Positions 55,678 to 64,000 are shown, numbered from the stretch's first letter. The stretch is 64,000 bases of DNA from Chitinophaga vietnamensis (GCF_902167635.1 NZ_CABHMS010000006.1:186001-250000), one strand, 5' to 3'. The notes: generated by a model not told the origin, from the letters alone. Numbers and translations are program-made.

Positions 55678-56616
55678 TTAGAACCCGTTTAAACGGAGTC
55701 CGATCGAGAACGGGTACTGTTGGAGCCCGTAGTCGTGCAGTGCAGTAAGAGCGAAATTCGCGTACAATTTCACGGGGCCGTAGCCCAATTCGCTGGCAAG
55801 TCCAAACTTCCACTTGTTGAGATTGAAGTCATCAGTTTTTCTCACCTTTCCTCTCTCTTCACTGATCTGCTTGGTCCTGGATTTGATCAGATAACCGCCA
55901 GAGACACCAATGCTCGCCTGGAAAGCTCGTCCACGGCGGGCAGGGTTAGAATTGAAATTAAGCATTACCGGAACTGTGATGTATTCGGCAAACAGCTTGT
56001 TCTTCGAGAATTCAACCGTATCACGGATTATCTTAGTCGGATAGCCTGGTACATAGGTAATGTTCCGGGCGTATCTGTAGTTATTCATCTCTAGTCCTAA
56101 AGCATATAACAAGTTAAGTTTGTGTTTTGTTATATTAAGTCGCTGTTGGAACAACCAGATGTTAAAATTGATTGATTTTCCAGTGATAAGTTTAAATTCA
56201 GATGGCGTTAATGGCGCATTTGCCTCCCTTGGTGCAAAAGTGGCCAGGCCTACGGCGGAATAATCGTATGCTCTTGGTGTGGCGTTAGCGCCTGCGAAGT
56301 AGCCGGCGCTGTTGGTAAAGTAGTTCACGAAAGTAGTGCCGCTATAGTCGCTGCGATCGATATAGTTGTTAAACCCGATATCAAAAACAAACCACTTCGT
56401 TTGCAGGTTTTTCTTGAGTTTATTGCGCGTATAGGCGGTATCGTTATAGAACCGGTAGCTGGTACGGCCCTTTTCATTTTTTCCTTTGATAATGATCAAG
56501 CCCTTGATCTGTATGGTATCAGGGGTGGGTGCGGGGGTAGCAGTAACGGCATTCTGCGCATGAGCGATTCCACCACACAGCATCAACAACAAAAAAAGTA
56601 AAACTTTATGCTTCAT
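55678..56616 (-). CDS. Predicted outer-membrane beta-barrel protein
   Basis: 312 aa. Signal peptide LLFLLLMLCGGIAHAQ. The mature part has alternating hydrophobic residues, aromatic girdles and PMLNFNSNPARRGRAFQASIG type strands, ending in FSIGLRLNGF with a C-terminal Phe, as in beta-barrel proteins. Also GYPTKIIRDTVEFSKNKLFA. Porin-like or PorT-like protein; exact role unclear. Part of the operon with the anti-sigma factor. Confidence 0.75.
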   Translation of the reverse strand: MKHKVLLFLLLMLCGGIAHAQNAVTATPAPTPDTIQIKGLIIIKGKNEKGRTSYRFYNDTAYTRNKLKKNLQTKWFVFDIGFNNYIDRSDYSGTTFVNYFTNSAGYFAGANATPRAYDYSAVGLATFAPREANAPLTPSEFKLITGKSINFNIWLFQQRLNITKHKLNLLYALGLEMNNYRYARNITYVPGYPTKIIRDTVEFSKNKLFAEYITVPVMLNFNSNPARRGRAFQASIGVSGGYLIKSRTKQISEERGKVRKTDDFNLNKWKFGLASELGYGPVKLYANFALTALHDYGLQQYPFSIGLRLNGF

Positions 56617-56632
56617 ATGCTTTTACCATAAT

Positions 56633-57682
56633 TTATTTATTCTTTCTTCGGGAGAAGAATTTGGCCACGTTGGTGACCTTATCCAGTATTTTGCTGTCAC
56701 TGCCGCTTACAGACATAATCAATTCGCCTTTGATGCTTTCGGATGCGGCGGGATGGATGGTGCTGGCTACTGCGTTGGTGTTGGCGGAGGTGGCCAGTAC
56801 GGGTTCCTTGTCGGCGCCGGTTTTACCGGGAACATTTACGGCGATGCTGCTGACGGCGGGTTCCGGGGCGGTCACACGTTTCTCCATGATATCATCGGAG
56901 GTATTACGTGGGGGCGGCAGCTGCGACAGTACCGGGGCGTCCGGCGATTTTACTGAAGCGGCGGCCACTTGTGGCGCGCTGGTTTCCGGGGCGGGAGCAG
57001 GTGCATGTTTATGTGCAGAGGCTATGGCGGGCCTTCTCTTTTCTGTAATGGCTATTTCGTTTTTGGCAGCTGCCTGGTTATCCACTGCCATGGGTGCCGG
57101 CGTTATTGCCGGTGCGGCGGGTGTAACCTTTGCCGGCGCTACGTTGTGGGCCAGCTCGGGGCCTGCTGGCTGCTGCCGGCTTGCCGGCGGCAGGAGCCAA
57201 ATGATCAGGCCGGCCACCACAGCAGCGGCGGCTCCCCACCAGATGGTGGGATACAGGCGTACCGGCTTGCGGTGATGCCTGTACAATACACTTTTATCTC
57301 CAAAAGTGATATTGGTATCGGGTGTTAGCTTGGCAGCCTGCAACAGCGCCAATTCCTTGCGGGCGGCAGGTTGCGCTGCCAGGTATTCTTCCAGGCGGAG
57401 CGCTTCGGCTGTGCTGAGCTCTCCATCGATATACCCCAGGAGCAAAGATTCGTAGCTGGCCGCCACCGTGCTTTCGCTGCGGTAGAGGGCCGCCTTGTTA
57501 TCAAACACCACCTGATCATCCGGCACGAGACGGGCGGCCTGCAACAGGTCCAGCTCCTGCTGAATAACAGGATGCTGCCGGAGGAAGGCTTCCAACGCCG
57601 TCAACTCTTCCCCGTTCAGCTCACCATCGATGAAGCTGAGCAGGTAAGATTCGTAGTTTGATATGTTAATATCTACAGACAA
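56633..57682 (-). CDS. Membrane anti-sigma factor-like protein with duplicated N-terminal domain
   Basis: 349 aa. Two similar segments, about 10-69 (YESYLLSFIDGELNGEELTA) and 76-137 (YESLLLGYIDGELSTAEALR), are tandem copies of an anti-sigma-like helical module; neither has the HxxxCxxC zinc motif. A helix follows at about 148-165, then an Ala/Pro/Lys-rich periplasmic linker. It is 27 bases after the sigma gene. Most likely binds the ECF sigma factor in the cytoplasm. Confidence 0.78.
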   Translation of the reverse strand: MSVDINISNYESYLLSFIDGELNGEELTALEAFLRQHPVIQQELDLLQAARLVPDDQVVFDNKAALYRSESTVAASYESLLLGYIDGELSTAEALRLEEYLAAQPAARKELALLQAAKLTPDTNITFGDKSVLYRHHRKPVRLYPTIWWGAAAAVVAGLIIWLLPPASRQQPAGPELAHNVAPAKVTPAAPAITPAPMAVDNQAAAKNEIAITEKRRPAIASAHKHAPAPAPETSAPQVAAASVKSPDAPVLSQLPPPRNTSDDIMEKRVTAPEPAVSSIAVNVPGKTGADKEPVLATSANTNAVASTIHPAASESIKGELIMSVSGSDSKILDKVTNVAKFFSRRKNK

Positions 57683-57709
57683 AATAATTTATTATCAATT
57701 ATATGAATA

Positions 57710-58195
57710 TCATATTACATTTTCCATCTTGACAAGGTAATTTTTCAGATGGAGCCGTGCCCGGTGCAGATAAACCTTTACCTGGGACGGATTCAGTTCC
57801 ATGATCTCACCGATCTCTTCATAGCTGTATCCTTCGTAATCTTTCAGCATAATCAGGGAGCGTTGTACTTCGCTGAGCCTTGACAGTGCTTCTGCGATCA
57901 CTTCCCGCGCATTATTGACCTTTTGTTCTGATACTTTCTCTTCTTCCTTGAACTGGTCTACCAATGTAATCCGCTTCACCTTACGCACATGGTCGATCAT
58001 ATTGTGGTACGCGACTGTAAACAGGTATGACTTGGCCTTTTCAAAAGGCACATCCTGACAGTGTCTCCACAATATTTCGAACGCGTTCTGTACTACGTCT
58101 CTGGCATCTTCCGCATGCTCGAGATTCTTGACTATGAATCGAAAGAGGTTGTCCGAATACAGATCCACGCATTTATTGTACTCCTTTTCCGTCAT
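57710..58195 (-). CDS. ECF-type RNA polymerase sigma factor (second)
   Basis: 161 aa. Region 2 about 10-75 (LYSDNLFRFIVKNLEHAEDA), region 4 about 105-155 (LSRLSEVQRSLIMLKDYEGYSYEEI and LNPSQVKVYLHRARLHLK). Short ECF sigma factor. First gene of the operon sigma, anti-sigma, barrel, small protein. ATG at 58195. Confidence 0.92.
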   Translation of the reverse strand: MTEKEYNKCVDLYSDNLFRFIVKNLEHAEDARDVVQNAFEILWRHCQDVPFEKAKSYLFTVAYHNMIDHVRKVKRITLVDQFKEEEKVSEQKVNNAREVIAEALSRLSEVQRSLIMLKDYEGYSYEEIGEIMELNPSQVKVYLHRARLHLKNYLVKMENVI

Positions 58196-58556
58196 TCCGG
58201 TGGCGCGGGGATTTTAGTGCTAATGTCCGACAAATACTTTAATACCCATCATGGACCCTGTCCATCTTTTTCCCACATGCTTCACTAAAATCATCCGCTG
58301 TCCTCTGTTCGTAGTTGTAGGAATTTTGAATTCGACTGACGATCAGCCATTTGTTTTAAATAATGGCGGACAGACCAGTTTTCCTTTACATGGCATTTAT
58401 CATCATGATAGTACTATGACGGAGAGCAGTTCCTAAATGTTACACCTCCGTAAAACTTTTTACCCATAGCGGCTGTTGTGATCTGACGGACAGATAATCG
58501 TAATACTTTTAATGCCATTAACTTTGTTACATCGTTTCTAAATCAGGCAAAACCAT
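58196..58556. other. 361-base intergenic region between the sigma gene and kbl
   Basis: No open frame. Contains the palindrome ATGGAC-CCT-GTCCAT (58251-58265) about 55 bases upstream of the sigma start, a possible operator, and TAACTTTG (58519-58526), the -7 element of kbl. Otherwise nothing recognised. Confidence 0.5.
58519..58526 (+). promoter_or_regulatory. Bacteroidota-type -7 element for kbl
   Basis: TAACTTTG matches TAnnTTTG, 31 bases before the kbl ATG at 58557. Confidence 0.45.
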
Positions 58557-59744
58557 ATGAACAGCAAGTTTACGGCCCGTTTGCGGGAAGAACTGGATGA
58601 AATCAACAAAGCCGGTTTGTATAAAAGAGAGCGCATCATTACCTCCGAGCAGGGCGCTGAAATACAGGTAGGCGGTAAAACAGTGATCAATTTCTGTGCA
58701 AATAACTACTTGGGGCTGTCGTCGCACCCGGCAGTGATCAAGGCAGCCAAAGATGCCATCGATACCCATGGCTATGGCATGAGCAGTGTGCGTTTCATCT
58801 GCGGCACACAGGATATTCACCGGGAGCTGGAAGAAAAAATTTCCAAATTCCTCGGTACTGAAGACACCATTCTTTACGTAGCGGCCTTCGACGCCAATGG
58901 CGGCGTATTTGAACCCCTCTTCAATGAGCAGGACGCTATCATCTCCGACGCCCTCAACCATGCTTCTATCATCGACGGGGTGCGCCTTTGCAAGGCCCAG
59001 CGCTTCCGTTACGAACATAATAACATGGCCGACCTGGAAGCCAAACTCCAGGAAGCCCAAGGCTGTCGCAGCCGCATTATCGTTACAGACGGCTCTTTCA
59101 GCATGGATGGCACCATCGCCCAGCTGGACAAGATCTGTGACCTGGCGGATAAATATGATGCCATCGTGATGAGCGACGAAAGCCATTCTTCCGGCTTCCT
59201 CGGCAAAACAGGCCGCGGCACCCACGAATATCGTGGCGTAATGGGCCGTGTAGATATCATCACCGGCACCCTGGGCAAGGCCCTGGGCGGCGCTTCCGGC
59301 GGTTTCACCAGCGGCCCGAAAGAAGTGATCGATATCCTGCGCCAGCGCAGCCGTCCCTACCTGTTCTCCAACTCTGTAGCTCCCAGCATCGTAGGCGCTT
59401 CCATCGCCGTACTGGACATGCTCAGCGAGACAACGCAGCTGCGCGACAAACTGGAATACAACACTCAATATTTCCGTTCCAAGATGACCGAAGCAGGTTT
59501 CGATATCAAACCCGGCGATCACCCGATCGTGCCGGTAATGCTCTACGACGCCGTACTGAGCCAGCAGTTTGCTGATAAACTGCTGCAGGAAGGCATCTAC
59601 GTGATCGGCTTCTTCTTCCCGGTAGTACCGAAAGGACAGGCCCGCATCCGTGTACAGCTGAGCGCCGGTCATGAGCAGGAGCACCTGGACAAAGCCATCG
59701 CCGCCTTCACCAAAGTGGGCAAGGAACTGGGCGTGATCAAATAG
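58557..59744 (+). CDS. kbl: 2-amino-3-ketobutyrate CoA ligase (glycine C-acetyltransferase)
   Basis: 395 aa, PLP-dependent alpha-oxoamine synthase. N-terminal [17 protein letters not shown], then [41 protein letters not shown] and the PLP Lys in [17 protein letters not shown]. The size and RFICGTQ phrase fit Kbl, which cleaves 2-amino-3-ketobutyrate to glycine and acetyl-CoA in threonine degradation; serine palmitoyltransferase or BioF relatives are less likely. Threonine dehydrogenase is not next to it. Confidence 0.93.
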   Translation: MNSKFTARLREELDEINKAGLYKRERIITSEQGAEIQVGGKTVINFCANNYLGLSSHPAVIKAAKDAIDTHGYGMSSVRFICGTQDIHRELEEKISKFLGTEDTILYVAAFDANGGVFEPLFNEQDAIISDALNHASIIDGVRLCKAQRFRYEHNNMADLEAKLQEAQGCRSRIIVTDGSFSMDGTIAQLDKICDLADKYDAIVMSDESHSSGFLGKTGRGTHEYRGVMGRVDIITGTLGKALGGASGGFTSGPKEVIDILRQRSRPYLFSNSVAPSIVGASIAVLDMLSETTQLRDKLEYNTQYFRSKMTEAGFDIKPGDHPIVPVMLYDAVLSQQFADKLLQEGIYVIGFFFPVVPKGQARIRVQLSAGHEQEHLDKAIAAFTKVGKELGVIK

Positions 59745-59770
59745 CAACCATACATCGTGATAATCATAAA

Positions 59771-59798
59771 GGCTCCGGAGCGATCCGGGGCTTTTTTT
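59771..59798 (+). terminator. Terminator of kbl
   Basis: Arms GGCTCCGGA (59771-59779) and TCCGGGGCT (59784-59792) pair with two G-U, GCGA loop, then seven T. The T-run also forms the -33 element of the next promoter. Confidence 0.8.
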
Positions 59799-59828
59799 GT
59801 GCAATTGCCTGTTCATACGTTACTTTTG
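59796..59828 (+). promoter_or_regulatory. Bacteroidota-type promoter of the beta-lactamase gene
   Basis: TTTG (59796-59799), 21-base spacer, TACTTTTG (59821-59828): both elements of the Bacteroidota consensus at near-ideal spacing, 22 bases before the ATG. The best promoter match in the window. Confidence 0.65.
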
Positions 59829-59850
59829 CAGCTGGTAAATCACTACAATC

Positions 59851-60663
59851 ATGAAGCTTACGAAACGACTTGGCTGGATAATGGCCGCCATAGGCCTTTC
59901 ACTGACAGCCTGTGCCCCCAACAATGTGAAAGTGGAAAAAAGCTGGGAAAAATATTTCACCCAATACAAAGTGGAAGGGACCTTCATGCTGTTCAGCAAC
60001 AGCCAGGGCGAGTTCAAGGTATATAATCTCGACAGGGCTAAGGAACGCTTTTTACCCGCCTCTACTTTCAAGATATTCAATTCGCTCGTAGGGCTACAAA
60101 CCGGCGCCATCAAGGATACCGGCATGGTGATCCCCTGGGATGGCGTTACCCGCAGCATACCGGAATGGAACAAAGACCTCAGCATACAGCAGGCTTTCAA
60201 AGTGTCTGCAGTACCCTATTTTCAGGAGGTAGCCCGTCGCATCGGCAAGGAAACCATGCAGCTGTGGCTCGATTCCGTAAAATATGGCAACATGAAAATG
60301 AGCCGTATCGATACTTTCTGGCTGGATAATTCCCTTCAGATCTCCCCCGATGAAGAACTCGGATTTGTAAAGAAATTATATTTCGACCAGCTGCCTTTCT
60401 CGAAAACAGCCATGAAAAAGGTGCGCGACGTAATGCTGATGGAGAAAACACCCAAATATGAACTGGCTTACAAAACAGGCCTGGGCAACGCAGGTAAAAA
60501 GAGAATCGGCTGGATCGTAGGCTGGATCGAAGAAAACAGGCATCCCAGCTTTTTTGTGCTCAACATAGAATCTGAAGACCCTAATGCCGATATGTCCGGC
60601 ATCCGGATGAATATCCTGCGGAACATCCTCACCGATGCAGGATATTTCAAAGGAGAAATGTAG
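59851..60663 (+). CDS. Class D (OXA-type) beta-lactamase, predicted lipoprotein
   Basis: 270 aa. Signal peptide with lipobox SLTAC (Cys21). Active-site motifs are complete: STFK at 71-74, SAV at 119-121, the YGN of motif III at 145-147, Trp157 in TFWLDNSL, and KTG at 208-210. Serine beta-lactamases of this class open the beta-lactam ring in the periplasm after carboxylation of the motif Lys. The chromosomal context between housekeeping genes suggests a resident gene, not a mobile one. The substrate range cannot be predicted. Confidence 0.93.
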   Translation: MKLTKRLGWIMAAIGLSLTACAPNNVKVEKSWEKYFTQYKVEGTFMLFSNSQGEFKVYNLDRAKERFLPASTFKIFNSLVGLQTGAIKDTGMVIPWDGVTRSIPEWNKDLSIQQAFKVSAVPYFQEVARRIGKETMQLWLDSVKYGNMKMSRIDTFWLDNSLQISPDEELGFVKKLYFDQLPFSKTAMKKVRDVMLMEKTPKYELAYKTGLGNAGKKRIGWIVGWIEENRHPSFFVLNIESEDPNADMSGIRMNILRNILTDAGYFKGEM

Positions 60664-60675
60664 TCATTTAGGGAT

Positions 60676-60770
60676 TTTTTGATTTACGGATTTTTTGATT
60701 TGATTGGAGCGGAGATGGACAGTGTTATCATCTCCGCTCCAATCAAATCAAAAAATCCGTAAATCAAAAA
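60676..60770. repeat. Perfect 42-bp inverted repeat with 11-base loop
   Basis: The 42-base arms at 60676-60717 and 60729-60770 are exact reverse complements; loop GACAGTGTTAT. Each arm also contains short direct repeats of the type GATTTTTTGATTT. Lies between the beta-lactamase stop (60663) and the von Willebrand gene. Would form a very stable hairpin in RNA or a cruciform in DNA. Confidence 0.95.
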
Positions 60771-60890
60771 TTTCGTAAATCCGTTAAAAATTACCTAAAC
60801 CCTTTTTCTGCCTCTTGGTTTACGTGACAAAAAAATTATTTTTGAGTTCTTACCTGGTTTACTACCGGTAATGGATATCTTAAAAAGTAT

Positions 60891-61919
60891 ATGTTACGTT
60901 TTCAGCATAGTGAATATTTGTGGGCGCTGACCTTGCTGTTGGTGCTTCAGCTGGCATTCCTGGCCGTTTCCTGGTGGAAACGCCGGTCGGTACGCCGCAT
61001 CGGTGACCCTGCCCTGGTGGAGAAACTCTTTACCGGCTATTCCCGTAAACTATTCGTATTGAAGTTCCTGCTCATTTTTCTCGCTTTCTTTTTCGGGGTG
61101 CTGGGCGTCGCCAATCTGCAAAAGGGCAGCCGAATGGAGAAGATCACCCGCAAAGGCGTAGATGTGATGATCGCGCTGGATGTGAGCAAAAGTATGCTGG
61201 CAGCGGATATCCAGCCAGACAGGCTCACACGCGCCAAGCAGCTGATCACCAAACTGATGGACAAGCTCGATAATGACCGTATCGGTTTGGTGGTGTTTGC
61301 CGGCAACGCCTATCTTCAGATGCCGCTTACCGTGGATTATTCCGCCGCTAAAATGTACCTCAGCACCGTATCCCCGGATATGATACCCACACAGGGAACC
61401 GCCATCGGGCAAGCGATACAGACCGCCGACGATGCTTTCAATAAAAAAGAACGGAAACACAAAGCCCTCATCCTCATCTCTGACGGTGAAGATCATGACG
61501 AATCCGCAATCGCAAAAACCAAAGCAGCTTTCGAAAACGGCGTAGTGACCAGCACCATCGGGATCGGCTCTCCTACCGGCTCTCCGCTCCCCGATCCGGA
61601 AACCGGCGGCTACAAAAAAGATCGTGAAGGCAATACCGTGATCTCCAAACTCAATGAGAATGAGCTGAAAGGCATCGCTGCGGCCGGCAAAGGCATCTAC
61701 GACCATCTTGATAATAACACGGATGACGTGGTGAACACCCTGGCCGCCAAGATCGATAGCATGGAGCAGAAAGAGTTCGGTGAAAACATCTTCACAGATT
61801 ACAACAGCTATTTTCAATATTTCCTGGGCGTGAGCCTGGCCTTGCTGCTGATAGAGTTTTTCATCCCGGAAGTGCGCCGCAAGCGCATTCCCGCCAGCAC
61901 AGCCGTTGCCCAGGCGTAA
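60891..61919 (+). CDS. von Willebrand factor A domain membrane protein, BatA/BatB-like
   Basis: 342 aa. Helices at about 8-26 and 56-75, a VWA domain with the complete MIDAS motif DVSKS at 97-101 and AIGQAIQTADDAF, and a last helix at about 308-326. The layout fits BatA/BatB of the aerotolerance cluster. BatC follows after 15 bases; MoxR, DUF58, and a second VWA gene are not upstream. Function in oxygen or envelope stress resistance is inferred from the family. Confidence 0.87.
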   Translation: MLRFQHSEYLWALTLLLVLQLAFLAVSWWKRRSVRRIGDPALVEKLFTGYSRKLFVLKFLLIFLAFFFGVLGVANLQKGSRMEKITRKGVDVMIALDVSKSMLAADIQPDRLTRAKQLITKLMDKLDNDRIGLVVFAGNAYLQMPLTVDYSAAKMYLSTVSPDMIPTQGTAIGQAIQTADDAFNKKERKHKALILISDGEDHDESAIAKTKAAFENGVVTSTIGIGSPTGSPLPDPETGGYKKDREGNTVISKLNENELKGIAAAGKGIYDHLDNNTDDVVNTLAAKIDSMEQKEFGENIFTDYNSYFQYFLGVSLALLLIEFFIPEVRRKRIPASTAVAQA

Positions 61920-61934
61920 TCATCTCAACAGATC

Positions 61935-62705
61935 ATGAAAATAAAATTTATAAAATATTGCATGTTGGTTACTGTTGCACTGCTGGGCAGCCTTGCCGCT
62001 TTTGCACAGAACGGCAGCAATAAATATATCCGCAAAGGCAACGAGCTGTATAGCAAACAACAATACACCGATGCGGAAGCCAACTACAAAAAAGCACTGG
62101 AAAAGAACGGACAATCGGCCATCGGCAATTATAACCTCGGCAACTCCCTCTACCAGCAAAAACGCTATGACGATGCCCGCGCACAATACGCCAACAGCCT
62201 GAAACTGGCAGATAAGAACAATCTCAAGTCGGACGCTGATTATAACATCGGCAACACTTTCATGGAGAATAAAAAATGGGAAGAGAGTATCAAGTCGTAT
62301 AAACAGGCGCTCAAAATCAACCCTGCCGATGAAGATGCCCGCTACAACCTCGCTTACGCACAAGCGATGCTGAAGAAACAACAGAACCAAGGTGGCGGCG
62401 GCAAGAACGACAAAGACAAAAAAGACAAGAACAAAGACAAAGACAAAAATAAAGATCAGAACAAAGACCAGAATAAAGACCAGAACAAGGATAAAAACAA
62501 AGACCAGCAGAATAAGGACCAGAACAAGGATCAGAATAAAGATAAAGACAAGGAAGAACAGCAGAAGCCAGAACCACAGCCCAGCAAAATGAACAAGCAA
62601 GAGGCAGAACGCCTGTTACAGGCCTTGTCGCAGGAAGAAAAGAAATTGCAGGACAAAGCCAAGAAAGTAAAGGGGCAGCCTGTTCCTGTTGAAAAAGACT
62701 GGTGA
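61935..62705 (+). CDS. BatC-like TPR protein with long charged low-complexity linker
   Basis: 256 aa. Signal peptide ends in AAFAQ. Three TPR units at about 28-140, then a region of about 57 residues (157-213) of Lys, Asp, Asn and Gln repeats in KDQN and KDKN style, and a C-terminal helix ending EKDW. Same plan as BatC, which acts with BatB in a periplasmic complex. The DNA of the repeat (62403-62574) is prone to slippage. BatD and BatE do not follow. Confidence 0.87.
   Translation: MKIKFIKYCMLVTVALLGSLAAFAQNGSNKYIRKGNELYSKQQYTDAEANYKKALEKNGQSAIGNYNLGNSLYQQKRYDDARAQYANSLKLADKNNLKSDADYNIGNTFMENKKWEESIKSYKQALKINPADEDARYNLAYAQAMLKKQQNQGGGGKNDKDKKDKNKDKDKNKDQNKDQNKDQNKDKNKDQQNKDQNKDQNKDKDKEEQQKPEPQPSKMNKQEAERLLQALSQEEKKLQDKAKKVKGQPVPVEKDW
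62403..62574 (+). repeat. Coding AAAGAC-type low-complexity repeat in BatC
   Basis: Stretch of imperfect repeats of AAAGACCAGAAT-like units encoding KDQN/KDKN. Not a CRISPR array: there are no unique spacers and the frame is kept. Confidence 0.8.
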
Positions 62706-63479
62706 TCAGCGGATCGTAGAAGGGATGCAGCCTGTATATCTTTTACAGGCTTTGATAAAATGATTCTGGTCGTAATAGCCATTGTTTAACGCAATACCAG
62801 TGAGGGATTGCTGTTCCAGCGCCATATCCAGGTAGGCGTGTAAAAAACGGATATTATCAATATATAGTTTGGGAGTGATGCCCAGCTGTTGCCTGAAATT
62901 TCTTTCCAGCCACTTATAGTTTACACGATTTATGCTGCACAGCGCTGCCACGCTGATATTGCCTTTCGCTGCATACACCTGTTGCACGGCGGCTTGCAGC
63001 AGATAGTTGCCCATGACATCTTTCTGTAATTGTTCTTCCAGAAAATGATCCAGCAAGCGCGCCTGTTCCCGTTTATTTCGCAATTGCCGCAAAGCTGCTA
63101 CTGGCAAGGCTTCCCACACTTCCTTTGCGGCCGTCAGCAATTTTGTTCCATTTCTCGCCTGTAATCTCGATAGCCCATCTGCGGTGAAACGGATGATCAG
63201 CAAGCGTGTGCCCGGCTGGAGATGAATGTAAGTTTGTTGCAAGGCGCCATTACAGAAGAAAGCGTCTCTTACCACGAAATGACATGCGCCGCTGAAAGTA
63301 ACCGTGGTATCACTCAGCAGTATCACCAACGATGGTTGTCCATCCAATGCTGCCCATGTCCGCTCTTGCTGCCGGTGCGTATACCAGCAATAAGCTGTTA
63401 CGGCCTGCAACAACGCAGCAGCCGGCCGCTGCGTATACAGCTGGCGACGGTAAATATGAACAAGGAGATCTATTGGCAT
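62706..63479 (-). CDS. AraC-family transcriptional regulator
   Basis: 257 aa. The N-terminal half is a cupin-like ligand region (about 5-130), with HLQPGTRLLIIRFTADG. The C-terminal half (about 150-255) has the two HTH motifs, NISVAALCSINRVNYKWLERNF and GIALNNGYYDQNHFIKACKRYTG in part. The ligand is unknown. It abuts the end of the BatC-like gene, convergent. Confidence 0.88.
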   Translation of the reverse strand: MPIDLLVHIYRRQLYTQRPAAALLQAVTAYCWYTHRQQERTWAALDGQPSLVILLSDTTVTFSGACHFVVRDAFFCNGALQQTYIHLQPGTRLLIIRFTADGLSRLQARNGTKLLTAAKEVWEALPVAALRQLRNKREQARLLDHFLEEQLQKDVMGNYLLQAAVQQVYAAKGNISVAALCSINRVNYKWLERNFRQQLGITPKLYIDNIRFLHAYLDMALEQQSLTGIALNNGYYDQNHFIKACKRYTGCIPSTIR

Positions 63480-63569
63480 ACCGTAAAGGTAGCACTAATG
63501 GAGATGTCTGCAAGTGTCCAAAATCTACTATCTGCATTGATAACGAGATGCGTTCTTTGCAACAAAAAG

Positions 63570-64000
63570 ATGATACTACCTATTGTAGCTTATGGCAGCA
63601 ACATACTACGACGTATATGCGATCCCGTTACTCATCAAACCCCTGCCCTGCCGCAGCTGACCCTTGACATGTGGGATACCTTGCGCCGCGCTGGCGGCGT
63701 GGGGCTGGCCGCTCCGCAACTAGGAAAAGCCCTGCGGCTATTTGTGATCAACAGCGAAACACATGATTTCAGACAAGCCTTTCTTAACCCGGTGATCATC
63801 GATCAGAGTGAAACGATGACAACAGATACAGAAGGATGCCTGAGCATCCCGGGGATATGGGAAGACATCTCCCGGCCGGAAAGTATTTTAATACGGTATG
63901 AAGATGAAAATTTCATATTCCGAGAAAACGCCTTCCATGGCGATCTTGCGCGCATGATACAGCATGAGTATGATCATATCAACGGGAAGCTGATGATCGA
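63570..64000 (+). CDS. def: Peptide deformylase, incomplete at the window edge
   Basis: Starts ATG at 63570, MILPIVAYGSNILRR, as in most Def proteins; reads to the right edge, 143 full codons. Motif 1 GVGLAAPQLG, motif 2 EGCLSIPG and motif 3 QHEYDH are complete, giving the Cys and two His iron ligands and catalytic Glu. Removes the N-formyl group from nascent proteins. Only the last residues are missing. A frame on the other strand covers the start but is not coding. Confidence 0.93.
   Translation, partial: MILPIVAYGSNILRRICDPVTHQTPALPQLTLDMWDTLRRAGGVGLAAPQLGKALRLFVINSETHDFRQAFLNPVIIDQSETMTTDTEGCLSIPGIWEDISRPESILIRYEDENFIFRENAFHGDLARMIQHEYDHINGKLMI

Noticed and set aside
60676-60770. Transposon ends
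   Set aside because: The inverted repeat has an 11-base loop and no transposase or target duplication, so it is a hairpin element, not a mobile element.
62403-62574. Repeat array resembling a CRISPR
   Set aside because: Units are imperfect, have no unique spacers and keep the BatC reading frame.

Overview
The window looks like a chromosomal segment of a gliding, chitinophaga-like member of the Bacteroidota. The support is: the gldE-gldD gliding pair beside mutY and ssb; several TAnnTTTG-type -7 promoter elements; FtsX/MacB-type permeases with two core domains each; a carbamoyl-phosphate synthase large subunit that stops after the second ATP-grasp half; a Bat-type von Willebrand/TPR pair; and two ECF sigma/anti-sigma operons. 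I see no rRNA, tRNA, CRISPR array, insertion sequence or prophage. Gene density is high and nearly every gene can be placed in a known family.

Left part (1-15 kb): a minus-strand efflux operon runs HlyD-type adaptor, ATPase, then four paralogous ABC permeases, leaving the window at the left edge. A sigma-54 type response regulator and its histidine kinase are transcribed divergently. The 257-base region between them holds a phased array of GTCC/GGAC half-sites flanked by imperfect -24/-12 candidates, which suggests that the two-component system controls the pump. An intrinsic terminator sits inside the operon before the last two permeases. Then come a lysoplasmalogenase-like membrane protein, NadB and a lipid A-type acyltransferase (to 18 kb).

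Middle part (18-34 kb): BON/LysM and BON/BON proteins, a persulfide dioxygenase-rhodanese fusion with a Cys-less ArsR-type regulator, TsaB with a 3-hydroxyacyl-CoA dehydrogenase-like protein, RidA, a YcbB-type L,D-transpeptidase, a cupin, and a conserved nucleic-acid block: RNase G, a 31-residue AURKAIP1/COX24-like protein, a TPR protein, HU, MutY, SSB, GldE, GldD. A DUF3109 protein and a LutB-type iron-sulfur protein follow.

Right part (34-64 kb): an ECF sigma factor with a TonB/anti-sigma hybrid, ComEC-PurH, CarB, an unknown 195-residue protein, an MFS transporter with a DeoR-type regulator facing a frameshifted 5'-nucleotidase, a tandem-HTH coiled-coil regulator, an unknown 93-residue protein, acetyl-CoA synthetase, an alpha/beta hydrolase, a YafK-like L,D-transpeptidase, an M16 peptidase, a second ECF operon (sigma, duplicated anti-sigma, barrel protein, small secreted protein), 2-amino-3-ketobutyrate CoA ligase, a class D beta-lactamase lipoprotein, BatB/BatC-like proteins, an AraC regulator and the start of a peptide deformylase.

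Most noteworthy outside coding sequence: the phased operator array, a perfect 42-bp inverted repeat at 60.7 kb, an orphan terminator suggesting a small RNA at 40.4 kb, a structured leader before RNase G, and a phased TTTTGCCA operator cluster at 46.1 kb. No clearly new defence or mobile system is visible.
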